A program made the position numbers and the translations under genes. Shown one piece after another: positions 44,485-53,902 of a DNA stretch of 64,000 nt (positions are counted from its first letter, which is position 1; each line of letters opens with the position of its first letter). The notes under the pieces are model-generated. The model was not told where the DNA came from and did not search any database. It saw only the letters and a list, made by a program, of their open reading frames with translations. The DNA lies in the NCBI RefSeq assembly GCF_011604685.1, contig NZ_CP050063.1, positions 3,060,501 to 3,124,500 on the forward strand. The letters are read 5' to 3'. This DNA is from Spirosoma aureum (GTDB taxonomy: Bacteria > Bacteroidota > Bacteroidia > Cytophagales > Spirosomataceae).

Positions 44485-45672
44485 TCAATTCCTGGCCATT
44501 GTATGGGTAAGCGGTTTCCGCTGAGCCAGTATATTCGCTGGAATAGCTAACGATTTTTTGAGCACATATTGAGCCACGACCGGAAAATGGTCAGAAAAGG
44601 AGATGCCTGACAGGGTCTCGCAGGTTTTAATGTGCCAATCACTGCTAACGAATTGCTGATCAAGCCGTACACAAAAAGGATGACGGTTCAGTGTAAAGCC
44701 CAGTCCCTGACCAGCTTCCTCAAATGCATTCCTGAAGTTTTGGCTTAGCTTTCCGTACGAATAGCCCATCGGCGTTTCATTGAAATCCCCACAAATAATG
44801 ACCGGGTAGCGACTGCCCGCTACGTATGATTCAACTTCCAGTAACTGCTCGTTTCGATTTTTAAATCCTTCTTTCAAGCGACGAAACGTATCGATCACCT
44901 CAAAGCAAAACTGGCCGATATGCCCTTCTTTCAGAGCGCTTACCGCCTGATTGGTTCGAACGCCCATCGACCATAGATGCACATTGACTACCCGTATGGT
45001 ATCGGTTCCGTACGCGATATCGGCGCACAGAAAGCCATTGATATCAGGACCATGAATTCTGTTCCAGATACGACCATACTGATTCACAATGGGGTAGTTG
45101 GAAAATAAAGCCAGCCCTATTTCCCGATCTTTATCAAAACAGGTCAGCTTTTCTACTTTGGCTGCATACTGACGTTCAATCTGTTGATTGGGTGAATATT
45201 CCTGAAAACAGGCAATATCGGCCTTCAGTGGAGAGGCATCGAAGCCGTTATTGATGTTTGTTGGAAATGTTTCGCTGTTAAAACTCAGTACTTTCAGCGT
45301 CTGTGTCGGGCTCATATCGATATCGCCAACACTTGTTCCTACCAGCCTTTTTACGACCAGAAATGAGAATAAAACCCAGATCAGACCAGCCGTAGCAATC
45401 ATCTTCTGTTGCTTGTAGAGTAGATAGATACAGGAGATTAAGCCACACGGAATGGCCAGGGGTAAGCTCATCATAACAAACCCGGTCAGCCAATGGCCAA
45501 CAACGGGATAGTAACAAAAAGCCATTGTAAAAAAGAAGTAGCTGAGTGTTGTATAGGCGATAGGGAACTGACGGTATCTGTTGACGAATAGCCTGCCTGC
45601 GTTAGTTAATGTTCCCCAAAGAAGCTGTAGGACCCCCATTAAAAGACCGGCGAATTTGTGAAAAATTGACAT
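44485..45672 (-). CDS. Membrane protein with endonuclease/exonuclease/phosphatase domain
   Basis: The 395-residue protein starts with three or four membrane helices (about 1-110) followed by an EEP (DNase I-like) domain: LKVLSFNSETF, IACFQEYSPN, VRVVNVHLWS, VIICGDFNETPMGYSYG, and C-terminal SDHFPVVAQY. These give the catalytic Glu, Asp, Asn and His. Such Bacteroidota proteins are common; their substrates (nucleic acid, phospholipid or inositol phosphate) are not known. Normal family length. Confidence 0.9.
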   Translation of the reverse strand: MSIFHKFAGLLMGVLQLLWGTLTNAGRLFVNRYRQFPIAYTTLSYFFFTMAFCYYPVVGHWLTGFVMMSLPLAIPCGLISCIYLLYKQQKMIATAGLIWVLFSFLVVKRLVGTSVGDIDMSPTQTLKVLSFNSETFPTNINNGFDASPLKADIACFQEYSPNQQIERQYAAKVEKLTCFDKDREIGLALFSNYPIVNQYGRIWNRIHGPDINGFLCADIAYGTDTIRVVNVHLWSMGVRTNQAVSALKEGHIGQFCFEVIDTFRRLKEGFKNRNEQLLEVESYVAGSRYPVIICGDFNETPMGYSYGKLSQNFRNAFEEAGQGLGFTLNRHPFCVRLDQQFVSSDWHIKTCETLSGISFSDHFPVVAQYVLKKSLAIPANILAQRKPLTHTMARN

Positions 45673-45719
45673 AGCGTGAACGTTGAGATTAATTGATGGA
45701 GCGGCAAACGCAGCCCTGA

Positions 45720-46019
45720 TTACTTCACATCGAATTGACCATCGCCAATTCTGATGCCTTCCGAGTACAACTCTACAGTGTAGCTGCCTGGCTTGTAGGA
45801 GGTATCCCGGCGGAAAAAAATATCGACCTGTTGGTCATTATTTTCGAAAGGGACTGACTGGCGTGTGCTGTAGCCAATCTCGCGACCTTCGAACCACAAA
45901 ACACCACCAAGGCCGCTTTCATTGACAACAGCCCCATTGATGTCTAATATGCGCACGTAGATGTCTTTGTTCGTTTTGAGTGCCAGCGGATTCGACGGCA
46001 TGATGAACGTAATTTTCAA
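45720..46019 (-). CDS. C-terminal part of a frameshifted envelope protein
   Basis: This 99-residue frame (KITFIMPSNPLALKTNKDIYVRILD ... SYTVELYSEGIRIG is its outline) is a beta-rich domain. Upstream of its first ATG the frame continues in register (KASRIDRLKIT) into the preceding gene. It is therefore best read as the C-terminal domain of the 46016-46669 protein, cut off by a one-base shift in the C6/G6 run at 46048-46053. On its own it has no signal peptide and would be cytoplasmic. Whether a full-length product is made is open. Confidence 0.7.
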   Translation of the reverse strand: MKITFIMPSNPLALKTNKDIYVRILDINGAVVNESGLGGVLWFEGREIGYSTRQSVPFENNDQQVDIFFRRDTSYKPGSYTVELYSEGIRIGDGQFDVK

Positions 46020-46669
46020 TCGGTCGATGCGTGAGGCTTTATACGTGCCCCCCGACGTTCTTTTCCGTTGGCAGCCAGGGCGATTACCTCCACATTGACC
46101 GCTTTCATGGCAGAAGCCAGCGTAACCTTATCCTGTAGATCGGCATTCTGGAGAGAATAATCAACGACCGTTCTGGCTAGTGCTGCCTTTTCGTGCTTTA
46201 AGCCTTCATTTTCAGTGATGATGGTTTGCTTTTCCTCTTCGAGTGCGCGGGTTCGGCTGAGTAGCGAGCCATTTTCGTCTTTCAGCTTACGATTGTCGTC
46301 CTCATGGAGGGCGAGAAAGTTTTTATAATCCCTGATTTTTAAATTGTAACGCTGAACCGAAAAGGAGAGATCGTACTTCAGTTTCTTCTTGTCGTTGTTT
46401 AACTGTCTTCGGATTCGCTCGAGTTCAGAAACGCTGCCGCCAAGCCGACGCACTTCGACAATTTTCTCATCCAGTACCTTTGAAATGGAGTCGAGTTTAA
46501 GCTGAGTAGTGGCAAATTGCTCTACTTTGGAGGTAAGTAATTTCTGGACTTCCAGAGTTTCGTTCCGGGAGCCAATGAACAGATAGGCCAGCAAAGCCAG
46601 AATGCCTGCCAGAGCCCCGATAGTCATATTTAATACTCCCTGCTTATTATTCGTCGCTTCTGCTTCCAT
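46016..46669 (-). CDS. Membrane-anchored coiled-coil protein (probably N-terminal part of a split gene)
   Basis: The 217-residue product has one membrane helix (about 14-33) and a long coiled coil (about 35-190) in the periplasm. Its last residues (RRGARIKPHASTD) come from a wrong frame. One extra G in the run at 46048-46053 would give RRGGTYKASRIDRLKIT and join it to the beta-domain of the next frame, making a protein of about 320 residues. It lies right after the sensor kinase gene and behind four 11-bp-spaced direct repeats, so it is a likely target of that two-component system. Confidence 0.75.
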   Translation of the reverse strand: MEAEATNNKQGVLNMTIGALAGILALLAYLFIGSRNETLEVQKLLTSKVEQFATTQLKLDSISKVLDEKIVEVRRLGGSVSELERIRRQLNNDKKKLKYDLSFSVQRYNLKIRDYKNFLALHEDDNRKLKDENGSLLSRTRALEEEKQTIITENEGLKHEKAALARTVVDYSLQNADLQDKVTLASAMKAVNVEVIALAANGKERRGARIKPHASTD

Positions 46670-46711
46670 CGCCCTCTTTCAGTAGGTAGTGCACAAAGCA
46701 ACAACACTGAA

Positions 46712-46749
46712 CTTAAGGAGGACTTAAGCTGACCTTAAATTTACCTTAA
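46712..46749 (-). promoter_or_regulatory. Four direct repeats at 11-bp spacing, response-regulator site candidate
   Basis: TTAA cores at 46713, 46724, 46735 and 46746 are exactly 11 bp apart, with shared flanks (minus strand: TTTAAGGT, TTTAAGGT, CTTAAGTC, CTTAAGTT). OmpR-type regulators bind direct repeats of this period. They lie 44-80 bp upstream of the coiled-coil gene start and touch the end of the kinase gene. Confidence 0.6.
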
Positions 46750-48131
46750 AATGAAAAAATAGTAGAAAGTGTTAGGGTAAAGGTGGTTCCTTCGGGTGTA
46801 GAACGCACCGCAATGTTGCCCTGATGGATCTGGGTGATCTGTGAAACAATGGCCAATCCTACACCATGCCCTTTGCTTGACAGCGCCGTTGAATTACTCC
46901 GAAAGAAAGGTTGAAAAATATAAGGTAAATCAGCTTCAGGTATCTGGACGCCCTCGTTAGAAACTGCTATAGTGAGCGTTCCTCCGTTGGATTTAAAGTT
47001 AACTTTCGCGGTTTTCGTCGGTGAAAACTTACAGGCATTATCAATCAGATTCATCAGCAGAACCTGAAGCGAGGCTCTGTTTCCCGGTGTAATCAGGGCG
47101 TCTTCATCGTCGGGAAAGTCAGTGAATGTCAGTATGATTCGATAGTCTTCGTGCCATTCCTGCAACTGCGTTTTCGTTTCCCAGAGCAACTCATCCATCC
47201 GGACCGGCTCAAATGGCATCGCATTGGCCTGAATCGACGTGTTGGCCAGTTCCAGCAACGTATTGGTCAACTGGATCAGCGTACGGGTATCTTCCTGGAG
47301 CGATTGAAGGGTGCGCTCATAAACCTCCGGATTGCGTTTCTGAATAAGCGCGACATCGATTTGCGAATTGATCTTGGTCAGGGGGTTTTTTAACTCATGC
47401 GAGACATTGGCGATAAACATTTTTTGCGTGTTCAGCGCCTGCTCGATGCGGTCGAGCAATTGATTGAAGGTGGCGACCAGCAAACCAATTTCATCCGAAC
47501 GATTCGGGTGCTCAACCCGTTTGGCCACATTGGCCGGAAAAATGGTATTTACCTGCTGGATAATGCGCGACATTGGAGCCAGCGCCCGATCGGCAAAAAG
47601 CCAGCCCGAAATGCCCAGTAAAAGAATGGCGGCCAGAATCATGACCATCAGAATTTTCTTTAAATCATCCAGCGCTTCTTTCCCGGCCTGGTCAATACCG
47701 CTAACGATCACCCAGTTACTGCTCTTTCCTCCGCCGGTCAGGTGGATGGCTACGATCTGGTACTCATTCTGATGCAGATACAGTGTCTGGGCTGTGGAGT
47801 CGAACTGCGGAATGAATTGCTCGTGGAATTGGGTGTTTGCCGGGTTTGTGGAGAACAGAACCTCTTTGGTTTTTTCATTATAGACCGAAATGTTCTCGTT
47901 AAGCAACGGTTCTTTATTGGCCGCGTCAATGAGCCGCAAAACCGTGCTATCGGTCTGCTGTAAATCGAAAAGCAGGGTTGTTGTGGTAATGGCCCGATCC
48001 TGAAGCCGCTTGAAGAACCGCTTTTCGAGGTAAAGCTTGCTGAAGAAATAAACACCCAGCGAGAAAAATAGCAGAATTAGCGTTACCAGAAAGGAGAATT
48101 GGTAGGTGAGCCGGGTACGGATATTGATCAT
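46746..48131 (-). CDS. Sensor histidine kinase (CusS/ArlS-like)
   Basis: The 461-residue protein has two membrane helices (about 12-32 and 160-182) around a periplasmic sensor of about 125 residues, a HAMP domain, a HisKA domain with NVSHELKNPLTKI, and an HATPase domain (NLIDNACKFS, VSNEGVQI, SKGHGVGLAIV). The start codon overlaps the stop of the response-regulator gene (TAATG). The pair thus forms a standard operon. The repeat array at its 3' end points to the next gene as a target. Signal unknown. Confidence 0.93.
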   Translation of the reverse strand: MINIRTRLTYQFSFLVTLILLFFSLGVYFFSKLYLEKRFFKRLQDRAITTTTLLFDLQQTDSTVLRLIDAANKEPLLNENISVYNEKTKEVLFSTNPANTQFHEQFIPQFDSTAQTLYLHQNEYQIVAIHLTGGGKSSNWVIVSGIDQAGKEALDDLKKILMVMILAAILLLGISGWLFADRALAPMSRIIQQVNTIFPANVAKRVEHPNRSDEIGLLVATFNQLLDRIEQALNTQKMFIANVSHELKNPLTKINSQIDVALIQKRNPEVYERTLQSLQEDTRTLIQLTNTLLELANTSIQANAMPFEPVRMDELLWETKTQLQEWHEDYRIILTFTDFPDDEDALITPGNRASLQVLLMNLIDNACKFSPTKTAKVNFKSNGGTLTIAVSNEGVQIPEADLPYIFQPFFRSNSTALSSKGHGVGLAIVSQITQIHQGNIAVRSTPEGTTFTLTLSTIFSF

Positions 48132-48811
48132 TACGACAATAACTTTACGACATATCCCATCCCAATCTGGGTATGGAGCAATTTAGAATCGAAGTCTTTA
48201 TCTATCTTTTTGCGGAGGAAATTTATGTACACTTCGATGATGTTCGTACCGGTATCGAATGTCAGGTCCCAGAACCGCTCCGCTAGTTCAACTTTGGAGA
48301 TTACCCGCCCCTGATGACGCAAAAAGTATTCGAGCAACTGAAATTCTTTGGCTGTCAGCGAGATTTCTTTACCCGCCCGTACCACTTTTTTAGTATCGGG
48401 ATTTAATTCCAAGTCGGCGATTTTCAGTAGATTGGTCGTTTGAACCGTACTGTTATTTCGACGGGTCAGCGCCCTGACGCGGGCCATCAGTTCGCGAAAC
48501 TCAAAGGGTTTCATCAGGTAATCATCCGCTCCTGCATCGAGCCCCACGATTTTGTCATCGGTCGTTCCAAGGGCTGTCAGCATCAAAATTGGGGTAGATA
48601 CATCGGATTCTCTCAGCTTTCGGCAAAGCTCAAGACCGTTCATGCCAGGCAAAATAATGTCTGATATAATGAGTGCGTAGGACGATCGGGAAGCCAGTTG
48701 AAAACCCATAGTCCCGTCATAAGCTACATCAACCTCCCATTGATGTTCTTCAAGGCCTTGTTTAATGCTCTGGACTGTTTTGACCTCATCTTCAATAATC
48801 AGAATTCTCAT
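48131..48811 (-). CDS. OmpR-family response regulator
   Basis: The ATG at 48811 gives 226 residues starting MRILIIEDEVKTVQSIKQ; the frame extends 14 codons further without family match. The receiver has acidic residues E7/D8, phospho-acceptor D51 (IISDIILPGMNG) and Lys in MKPFEF. The C-terminal winged helix has ISLTAKEFQLLEYFLRHQG and IIEVYINFLRKKID. It is co-transcribed with the kinase gene. Confidence 0.94.
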   Translation of the reverse strand: MRILIIEDEVKTVQSIKQGLEEHQWEVDVAYDGTMGFQLASRSSYALIISDIILPGMNGLELCRKLRESDVSTPILMLTALGTTDDKIVGLDAGADDYLMKPFEFRELMARVRALTRRNNSTVQTTNLLKIADLELNPDTKKVVRAGKEISLTAKEFQLLEYFLRHQGRVISKVELAERFWDLTFDTGTNIIEVYINFLRKKIDKDFDSKLLHTQIGMGYVVKLLS

Positions 48812-49196
48812 GTTACTGCTATTTCTGCAGTCGAATTTATAGAAATAAAGCATTAAATAAGCTTTATCGATCGATAACGGGCCTTTTTGCCGATACTGAA
48901 TCGGTCATCTTTACCCAAGTTGACTACCTATTGGCTTTCTGATGAGATATAGACCGGTTCTTTCTGGATCGAATTAATGCAGGCATGGGGACACAATTTG
49001 CAGTAAGATAACGAACGATTCTCATTGGTAGACATGCCTAGCTACAAGGGAGTTACGTCTGTATCTGAAATTAGTAACTAAAGGTATATCTATGCCGATG
49101 GAATTAGGGGAAAGTGTAAACGATCAGTGATGATAGATGAATAAAATTTCGAATAATACCAGCTACTGACTATAAAGTAAATTTTTGCAAAAAACA
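48812..49196. other. Intergenic stretch with response-regulator promoter
   Basis: About 385 bases between the regulator start and the catalase terminator. I see no gene. The part next to 48811 is AT-rich with the palindrome ATCGATCGAT and should hold the regulator promoter. Confidence 0.4.
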
Positions 49197-49220
49197 ACGC
49201 CGGACAAATTTGCCCGGCGT
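49197..49220 (-). terminator. Intrinsic terminator of catalase
   Basis: A GC-rich stem ACGCCGG/CCGGCGT (49197-49203 with 49214-49220) is followed on the minus strand by TGTTTTTTG, a classic U tail. Confidence 0.8.
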
Positions 49221-49245
49221 GTTTACATATGGAGAAAGCTAAAAA

Positions 49246-50748
49246 TTATGCGTGCTGTGCAGGCATTGCATTCTGGATCGTTTCCATGTTGATGCCTAAT
49301 CCCTGGGCAATGCTCATACCCAGAGAAAGGTCGGCACGGAACCAGTGACACAACTGTAAATTAATGATCTGATCGCGTTTAGGGCCTTCAATTCCGCTCA
49401 TCGCACCAACAATGTTATTGATCGTATTGCGCTTCTGATCGGGCGTCATCAGGCGGAACAGATTGCCCGGTTGCGTATAATGGTCGTTTTCGCCCGGTGC
49501 ATTGCGGTCATACCAGCCTGCCAGTGAATCACCCAATTCCCAGGACGGTTGTTTGTAGCTTTCGTCGGCCACGATGTTATCAAAGCTATTCGGGAAATAG
49601 TTTGGGTTACGGCCTCCGTTGCCATCGACACGCATCTTACCGTCACGCTGGTAGTTGGTAACCGCAAAAGGACACCGGTTTACCGGAATCTGCTCGTAAT
49701 TGCCGCCAAGCCGGTAGCGGTGTGCATCGGGGTAGGAGAGAATGCGACCCTGAAGCATTTTATCGGGCGAATAACTAATGCCATCGACAACGTGGGCTGG
49801 AGCGAATGCTGACTGCTCAACATCGGCAAAGTAGTTTTCCGGGTTTTCATTCAGTTCCAGAACGCCAACGTCGATCAGCGGGAAGTCGCCATGTGGCCAT
49901 ACTTTCGTCAGGTCAAAAGGGTTCCAGCGGAAGGTTTTGGCCTGTTCTTCGGTCATAACCTGAATTTTTACGTTCCAGCGTGGAAAATCCCCGCCGTCAA
50001 TGGCTTTTACCAGATCACGCTGTGCATAATCGGCGTCAAGCCCTTTCATTTTTACAGCCTCATCGTTTTCAAAGTTTTTGATACCCTGGGCCGTTTTGAA
50101 ATGAAATTTCACCCAAACCCGCTCATTGTCAGCATTGATCAGCGAGAACGTATGTGAGCCGTAGCCATTCATGTGCCGGTAACCGTCGGGCGTGCCCCGA
50201 TCTGACATCAGAATCAAAACCTGGTGCAGACTTTCAGGATTCAGGCTCCAGAAATCCCACATCATCGTTGGCGACTTGCAATTGTTATACGGGTCGCGTT
50301 TCTGAGTGTGAATAAAATCGCCGAATTTTTTCGGGTCTTTGATGAAAAATACGGGCGTGTTGTTGCCGACCAGATCCCAGTTACCGTCTTCGGTGTAGAA
50401 TTTTAAGGCAAAGCCACGTGGGTCGCGTTCGGTATCAGCCGATCCTTTTTCACCACCAACCGTCGAAAAACGTAGAAATGTCCGGGTTTGTTTGCCAATT
50501 TCACTGAACACTTTCGCCCGTGTATACTTCGTGATGTCGTGGGTTACGGTAAATGTTCCGAATGCCCCCGATCCTTTGGCGTGTACGACACGCTCCGGAA
50601 TACGTTCCCGGTTGAAATGAGCCATTTTCTCGTGCAGAATATAATCCTGCAACAACAGCGGACCGCGCGGCCCGACCGACATGGAATTTTCGTTTTCGTA
50701 ATAAGGGCTTCCCGATGCCGTAGTGAGTTTTTTAGGTTGGTTTTCCAT
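49246..50748 (-). CDS. katA: Monofunctional haem catalase (small-subunit type)
   Basis: The ATG at 50748 gives 500 residues ([10 protein letters not shown]...); the extra 22 codons upstream are not family-like. Catalytic H56 (RVVHAKG), N129 (LVGNNTPVF) and haem-ligand Y339 in [14 protein letters not shown] are all present. It breaks down hydrogen peroxide in the cytoplasm. Upstream, on the minus strand, TTTG and TACTATTG about 20 nt apart near 50820-50855 resemble a promoter. No peroxide regulator gene adjoins it. Confidence 0.96.
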   Translation of the reverse strand: MENQPKKLTTASGSPYYENENSMSVGPRGPLLLQDYILHEKMAHFNRERIPERVVHAKGSGAFGTFTVTHDITKYTRAKVFSEIGKQTRTFLRFSTVGGEKGSADTERDPRGFALKFYTEDGNWDLVGNNTPVFFIKDPKKFGDFIHTQKRDPYNNCKSPTMMWDFWSLNPESLHQVLILMSDRGTPDGYRHMNGYGSHTFSLINADNERVWVKFHFKTAQGIKNFENDEAVKMKGLDADYAQRDLVKAIDGGDFPRWNVKIQVMTEEQAKTFRWNPFDLTKVWPHGDFPLIDVGVLELNENPENYFADVEQSAFAPAHVVDGISYSPDKMLQGRILSYPDAHRYRLGGNYEQIPVNRCPFAVTNYQRDGKMRVDGNGGRNPNYFPNSFDNIVADESYKQPSWELGDSLAGWYDRNAPGENDHYTQPGNLFRLMTPDQKRNTINNIVGAMSGIEGPKRDQIINLQLCHWFRADLSLGMSIAQGLGINMETIQNAMPAQHA

Positions 50749-50936
50749 ACGGGTAAACGAACGGTTTAGTAGTGAATAATAGCCACACCAGATGGGTGAT
50801 GGCACGTTTAACAAGACAATAGTAAGAGTAAGCTACTTATCAATCAAATTGATTTAATTGATTATAGTATCGAGAACAACTATGAGAGTGGATGAATTTA
50901 TAGACTATAAACTAGTATCTTGCTACTGATCAGCCA

Positions 50937-51650
50937 TCATGCGTTTTGGGGCTTCTCGGAAACCAGTTGCTGCACCATACCAACCACGATCAAATATTGG
51001 GCAGCCGCGTAGGTACTCATAATTACCCAGGCCGCTTCCGTAAAAGGGTGGAGAAATTTATCGATGGCAATAGCTGAATCGGAAAGAATAAACAGCAGGG
51101 CTCCGGCAACAACCCACGCGAAACCCGGCAAACTTCGGCGTTGAGTAGCCAGTATGCCCATTAGGCTCAAACAGACTACGTAAACAACCACAGGCCACCA
51201 AAGTCCGTTTAGCAGCGAATTTTCGATAAATTCAGGTCGGAGCATGACCAGAAAGATGGTATCGTACAGGGCAAATCCGGCAGCATACAACCAGACCGAT
51301 TTTGTCCAGCTACGTTTTCTGTCCTGACGCATTGATAACCAGAAAGCCCTGCTGTAACATAACTGCATCAACAGGAAAGCACCGAGCCCTAAGGCGAATA
51401 GATCAACTTCGCGGATCATTAGAAATATATCGCCGATCAGCGCGAAAACCATGCCGGTCATCAACCATCGTATGTAGGCCGAATACCCGATCGACTGGCA
51501 GCACTGGCGGACATAAAGAATAAGAAGGGCCATAATTAGTGGTTTACAGCCGTAGTGAAGCACCCGATTGGAAAGGGTATCGCCGATGATTTCGAGCAGG
51601 GTAATAGCAGCGAACGTAAGTGTAAATGAGCGGGTTGGACTGGCCGACAT
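50937..51650 (-). CDS. YhhN-family (lysoplasmalogenase-like) membrane protein
   Basis: The 237-residue protein has about eight membrane helices and the family pattern KPLIMALLIL, FALIGDIFLM and LFILSDSAIAIDKF, with Asp residues inside helices. Family members (TMEM86/YhhN) hydrolyse the vinyl-ether bond of lysoplasmalogens in animals; the bacterial role is less clear. Stand-alone gene. Confidence 0.88.
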   Translation of the reverse strand: MSASPTRSFTLTFAAITLLEIIGDTLSNRVLHYGCKPLIMALLILYVRQCCQSIGYSAYIRWLMTGMVFALIGDIFLMIREVDLFALGLGAFLLMQLCYSRAFWLSMRQDRKRSWTKSVWLYAAGFALYDTIFLVMLRPEFIENSLLNGLWWPVVVYVVCLSLMGILATQRRSLPGFAWVVAGALLFILSDSAIAIDKFLHPFTEAAWVIMSTYAAAQYLIVVGMVQQLVSEKPQNA

Positions 51651-51797
51651 GGTGTTGGTGGGTGGTTTAGGTTGATCAAAAGTACAGGTTAATTGGTTCA
51701 GCTAACCGGTGCCAAAGTGAATCAAAATAGCAGATAATCAAACCATTTGCCCGGTAGCCCGTTTATAAATAAGTACTCAACGAAAAATAGGATCACC

Positions 51798-52100
51798 ATG
51801 GATAAGGCACAGAAGTTTGAGTTGATGAACAAAGTTGTTCGTGAACTGGAAGACCTTCAAAACAGCCAGACGGCACTCATTACTAAAATCAGCCAGATTG
51901 AAGTAGACAATATGAATGGGCTGAACGATTCGTATCTGGAGAAAAACCTGGGCGATATGCATTCGAAAATCGCGGAAAACGTCGATTCGATCAATGAGAT
52001 TTTCTCTCACTTCGAAACCCAGCGCGATGATTATGCCGAAAAGAATGGTGCTGCCATTGCCGCTGCCGAAGCCGCTGCGGCCATAGAAGCCGTGAAATAA
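51798..52100 (+). CDS. Small acidic helical protein
   Basis: The ATG at 51798 gives 100 residues; 17 more upstream codons are open but not convincing. The protein is acidic and almost wholly helical (FELMNKVVRELEDLQNSQTAL, KIAENVDSINEIFSHFETQ), with an Ala/Glu-rich tail. No motif is recognised. It stands alone and ends before a strong palindromic terminator. Confidence 0.65.
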   Translation: MDKAQKFELMNKVVRELEDLQNSQTALITKISQIEVDNMNGLNDSYLEKNLGDMHSKIAENVDSINEIFSHFETQRDDYAEKNGAAIAAAEAAAAIEAVK

Positions 52101-52119
52101 TCTACACATAATCACAATA

Positions 52120-52155
52120 GAACAAGCCGGACGAATCGATTCGTCCGGCTTGTTC
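52120..52155. terminator. Palindromic terminator between convergent genes
   Basis: A 36-bp perfect palindrome (16-bp stem, ATCGAT at its centre) lies between the small protein and the serine hydrolase gene, followed by TGTTT on the plus strand. Confidence 0.8.
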
Positions 52156-52178
52156 TGTTTGGTGACTAACCCCAAGCC

Positions 52179-53723
52179 TTATTCTTCTTGCCCGACTAAT
52201 TTCTGCAATGCTTTCTTGCCATCTTTATTATCAGGCCATAACTGAATAGACTTTCGGTACATGGAGATAGCCTCTTCTTTCTTACCAGTTTGCGCCAGAG
52301 CAATGGCATAGCTATCGTAGGTATTGCCGCTTTTCGGGTAGAGTAGCGTGTTCAGCTTGAAGGCCTCCAGAGATAGCTCATTATGGTTGGGCAAGGCTGC
52401 TTTTAGTAAGTCAAATCCTAATCGATTCATTTCCAGCTCATCCAGGTAATAATGGGTACTGTCGTCTTTTAATTCGTTGAATTTGCTAATGGCGTGATCG
52501 GGTCCTTTCGTTACCAGAGCCTCTCCGTATACCCTTACCAGCGATTGCCTGAGCTGAATGTTAAGGGGAGCAAGGTCATTCAGGAGGTTAGAAACGGAGA
52601 CCATGACCTGAATGGGATTATTATCGGTATTGTCGTAAAAGAGTATGGTTTGATCGTTCGTAAGGTTATGATGCAGAAAGGTGGTCAGGCCAACGATATG
52701 CCCATCGTGAAAAATGAATTTGTTGACAGGCTCCGTTTTACTGCTATAAAGGCTCCAGCCTAAACCGTAGGAACGGCTGCTGCTACCCATGTGATAAACC
52801 TTTCCGTTTGTTAATGTCACTGGCTGAAAGGCTTCTTCCAGTAAGGCCGGACTGATCAGTTTTCCGGTCAATAAAGTCTGGTCAAAGCGCCATAAATCCT
52901 GGATGGTGCTTACAACATTACCTGGGCCTGCCAGACTTCCCAACTGATAATAGGTATAAAACTGGTTGTGATCCAGCGAATCGACGTTTAGGTAGGCCGA
53001 CATGTATTGAGTCGGCCGGGTATAACGAACTGTATTGCGCATACCTGCTTCCCGCACATACGTTCCTGTCATACCGGCAGGAGTGAATACGTTTTTTTTC
53101 AGATACGTAGCGAACGAAAGGCGGCTAATTTTTTCGACCAGCATAGCCAGTACGACATAGTTGGTATTGTTGTAACGCCAGGTATCGCCCGGTTGGGAAA
53201 GGAGTGGTTTTTTCTGCTCGACCAGATGGGTATAGACTTTCTGACTGCTTATTAATTCATCCGGATGGGCAATTATATAGGAATCTTCCTGACGCTCAAG
53301 AATTGGCAAACCGGAAGTATGAGTTAACAAATGCCGTATCGTAACGGTGGGGTACGGGAAGTCCGGAAAGTGGATTGCCAGGGCATCATCTACTTTTATG
53401 TTGCCCTTTTGCACCAATTGCAATACGGCAATGGCTGTAAAGGGCTTGGACAGAGAAGCCAGATTAAAATGGGTCGTATCGGTGTTCAGAATGCGACGGC
53501 CAAAATCGGCATAACCTACAGATTTCTGATAAATAATCTTCCCGTGTTCAGCTACTAAAATGCTTCCATTAAACAAGCGGTGATCGGCCAGAGTCGTTAT
53601 AAACGAATCGATCCGGGAAACTTTGGGGTGCTGGGTCTGGGCGGGCAATTGTGCAAAGTTGGGTCTACTTAATCCCATCAGGAGCAAGCCCAATACGTGT
53701 TTGATCATTGTTTTTGTCTTCAT
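52179..53723 (-). CDS. Serine hydrolase of the class C beta-lactamase/DD-peptidase fold with TPR tail
   Basis: The 514-residue protein has a signal peptide ending near NFAQ, a beta-lactamase-type domain (about 35-375) with S90-LS-K93, Y184-N-N186 and a KFIFHDGH motif in place of KTG, and a C-terminal TPR-like part (about 400-510, AIALAQTGKKEEAISMYRKS). Such fusions are common in Bacteroidota and mostly of unknown substrate; they are esterases or peptidases as often as true beta-lactamases. It is divergent from blaI with three related palindromes between, so it is a probable BlaI target. Confidence 0.9.
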   Translation of the reverse strand: MKTKTMIKHVLGLLLMGLSRPNFAQLPAQTQHPKVSRIDSFITTLADHRLFNGSILVAEHGKIIYQKSVGYADFGRRILNTDTTHFNLASLSKPFTAIAVLQLVQKGNIKVDDALAIHFPDFPYPTVTIRHLLTHTSGLPILERQEDSYIIAHPDELISSQKVYTHLVEQKKPLLSQPGDTWRYNNTNYVVLAMLVEKISRLSFATYLKKNVFTPAGMTGTYVREAGMRNTVRYTRPTQYMSAYLNVDSLDHNQFYTYYQLGSLAGPGNVVSTIQDLWRFDQTLLTGKLISPALLEEAFQPVTLTNGKVYHMGSSSRSYGLGWSLYSSKTEPVNKFIFHDGHIVGLTTFLHHNLTNDQTILFYDNTDNNPIQVMVSVSNLLNDLAPLNIQLRQSLVRVYGEALVTKGPDHAISKFNELKDDSTHYYLDELEMNRLGFDLLKAALPNHNELSLEAFKLNTLLYPKSGNTYDSYAIALAQTGKKEEAISMYRKSIQLWPDNKDGKKALQKLVGQEE

Positions 53724-53761
53724 TGTTTTTAGCGGTTTTAATTAGCGTTAAGTGATGAAGG

Positions 53762-53817
53762 GTCAATCAGTGCTTTAAGTGTAAGAAATTATTCTTATGT
53801 TTAAAGCACTGATTGAC
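53762..53817. promoter_or_regulatory. 56-bp near-perfect palindrome enclosing a BlaI-type operator
   Basis: Arms of 17 bp (53762-53778 with 53801-53817) flank TAAGAAATTATTCTTA (53782-53797), which is like the two operators nearer blaI. It sits just upstream of the serine hydrolase gene on the minus strand. Confidence 0.6.
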
Positions 53818-53853
53818 AAACTTCGAGGCAAGGTTAATTATTTTTTTTGAAAG

Positions 53854-53892
53854 TAAGAAAGTTTTCTTAGTGCAATTAAGAAAACTTTCTTA
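53854..53892. promoter_or_regulatory. Paired BlaI-type operators before blaI
   Basis: TAAGAAAGTTTTCTTA (53854-53869) and its exact reverse complement (53877-53892) lie 7 bp apart, ending 10 bp before the regulator ATG. Binding here would block blaI-blaR1 transcription, as expected for autoregulation. Confidence 0.65.
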
Positions 53893-53902
53893 GGTTTGTG
53901 TC

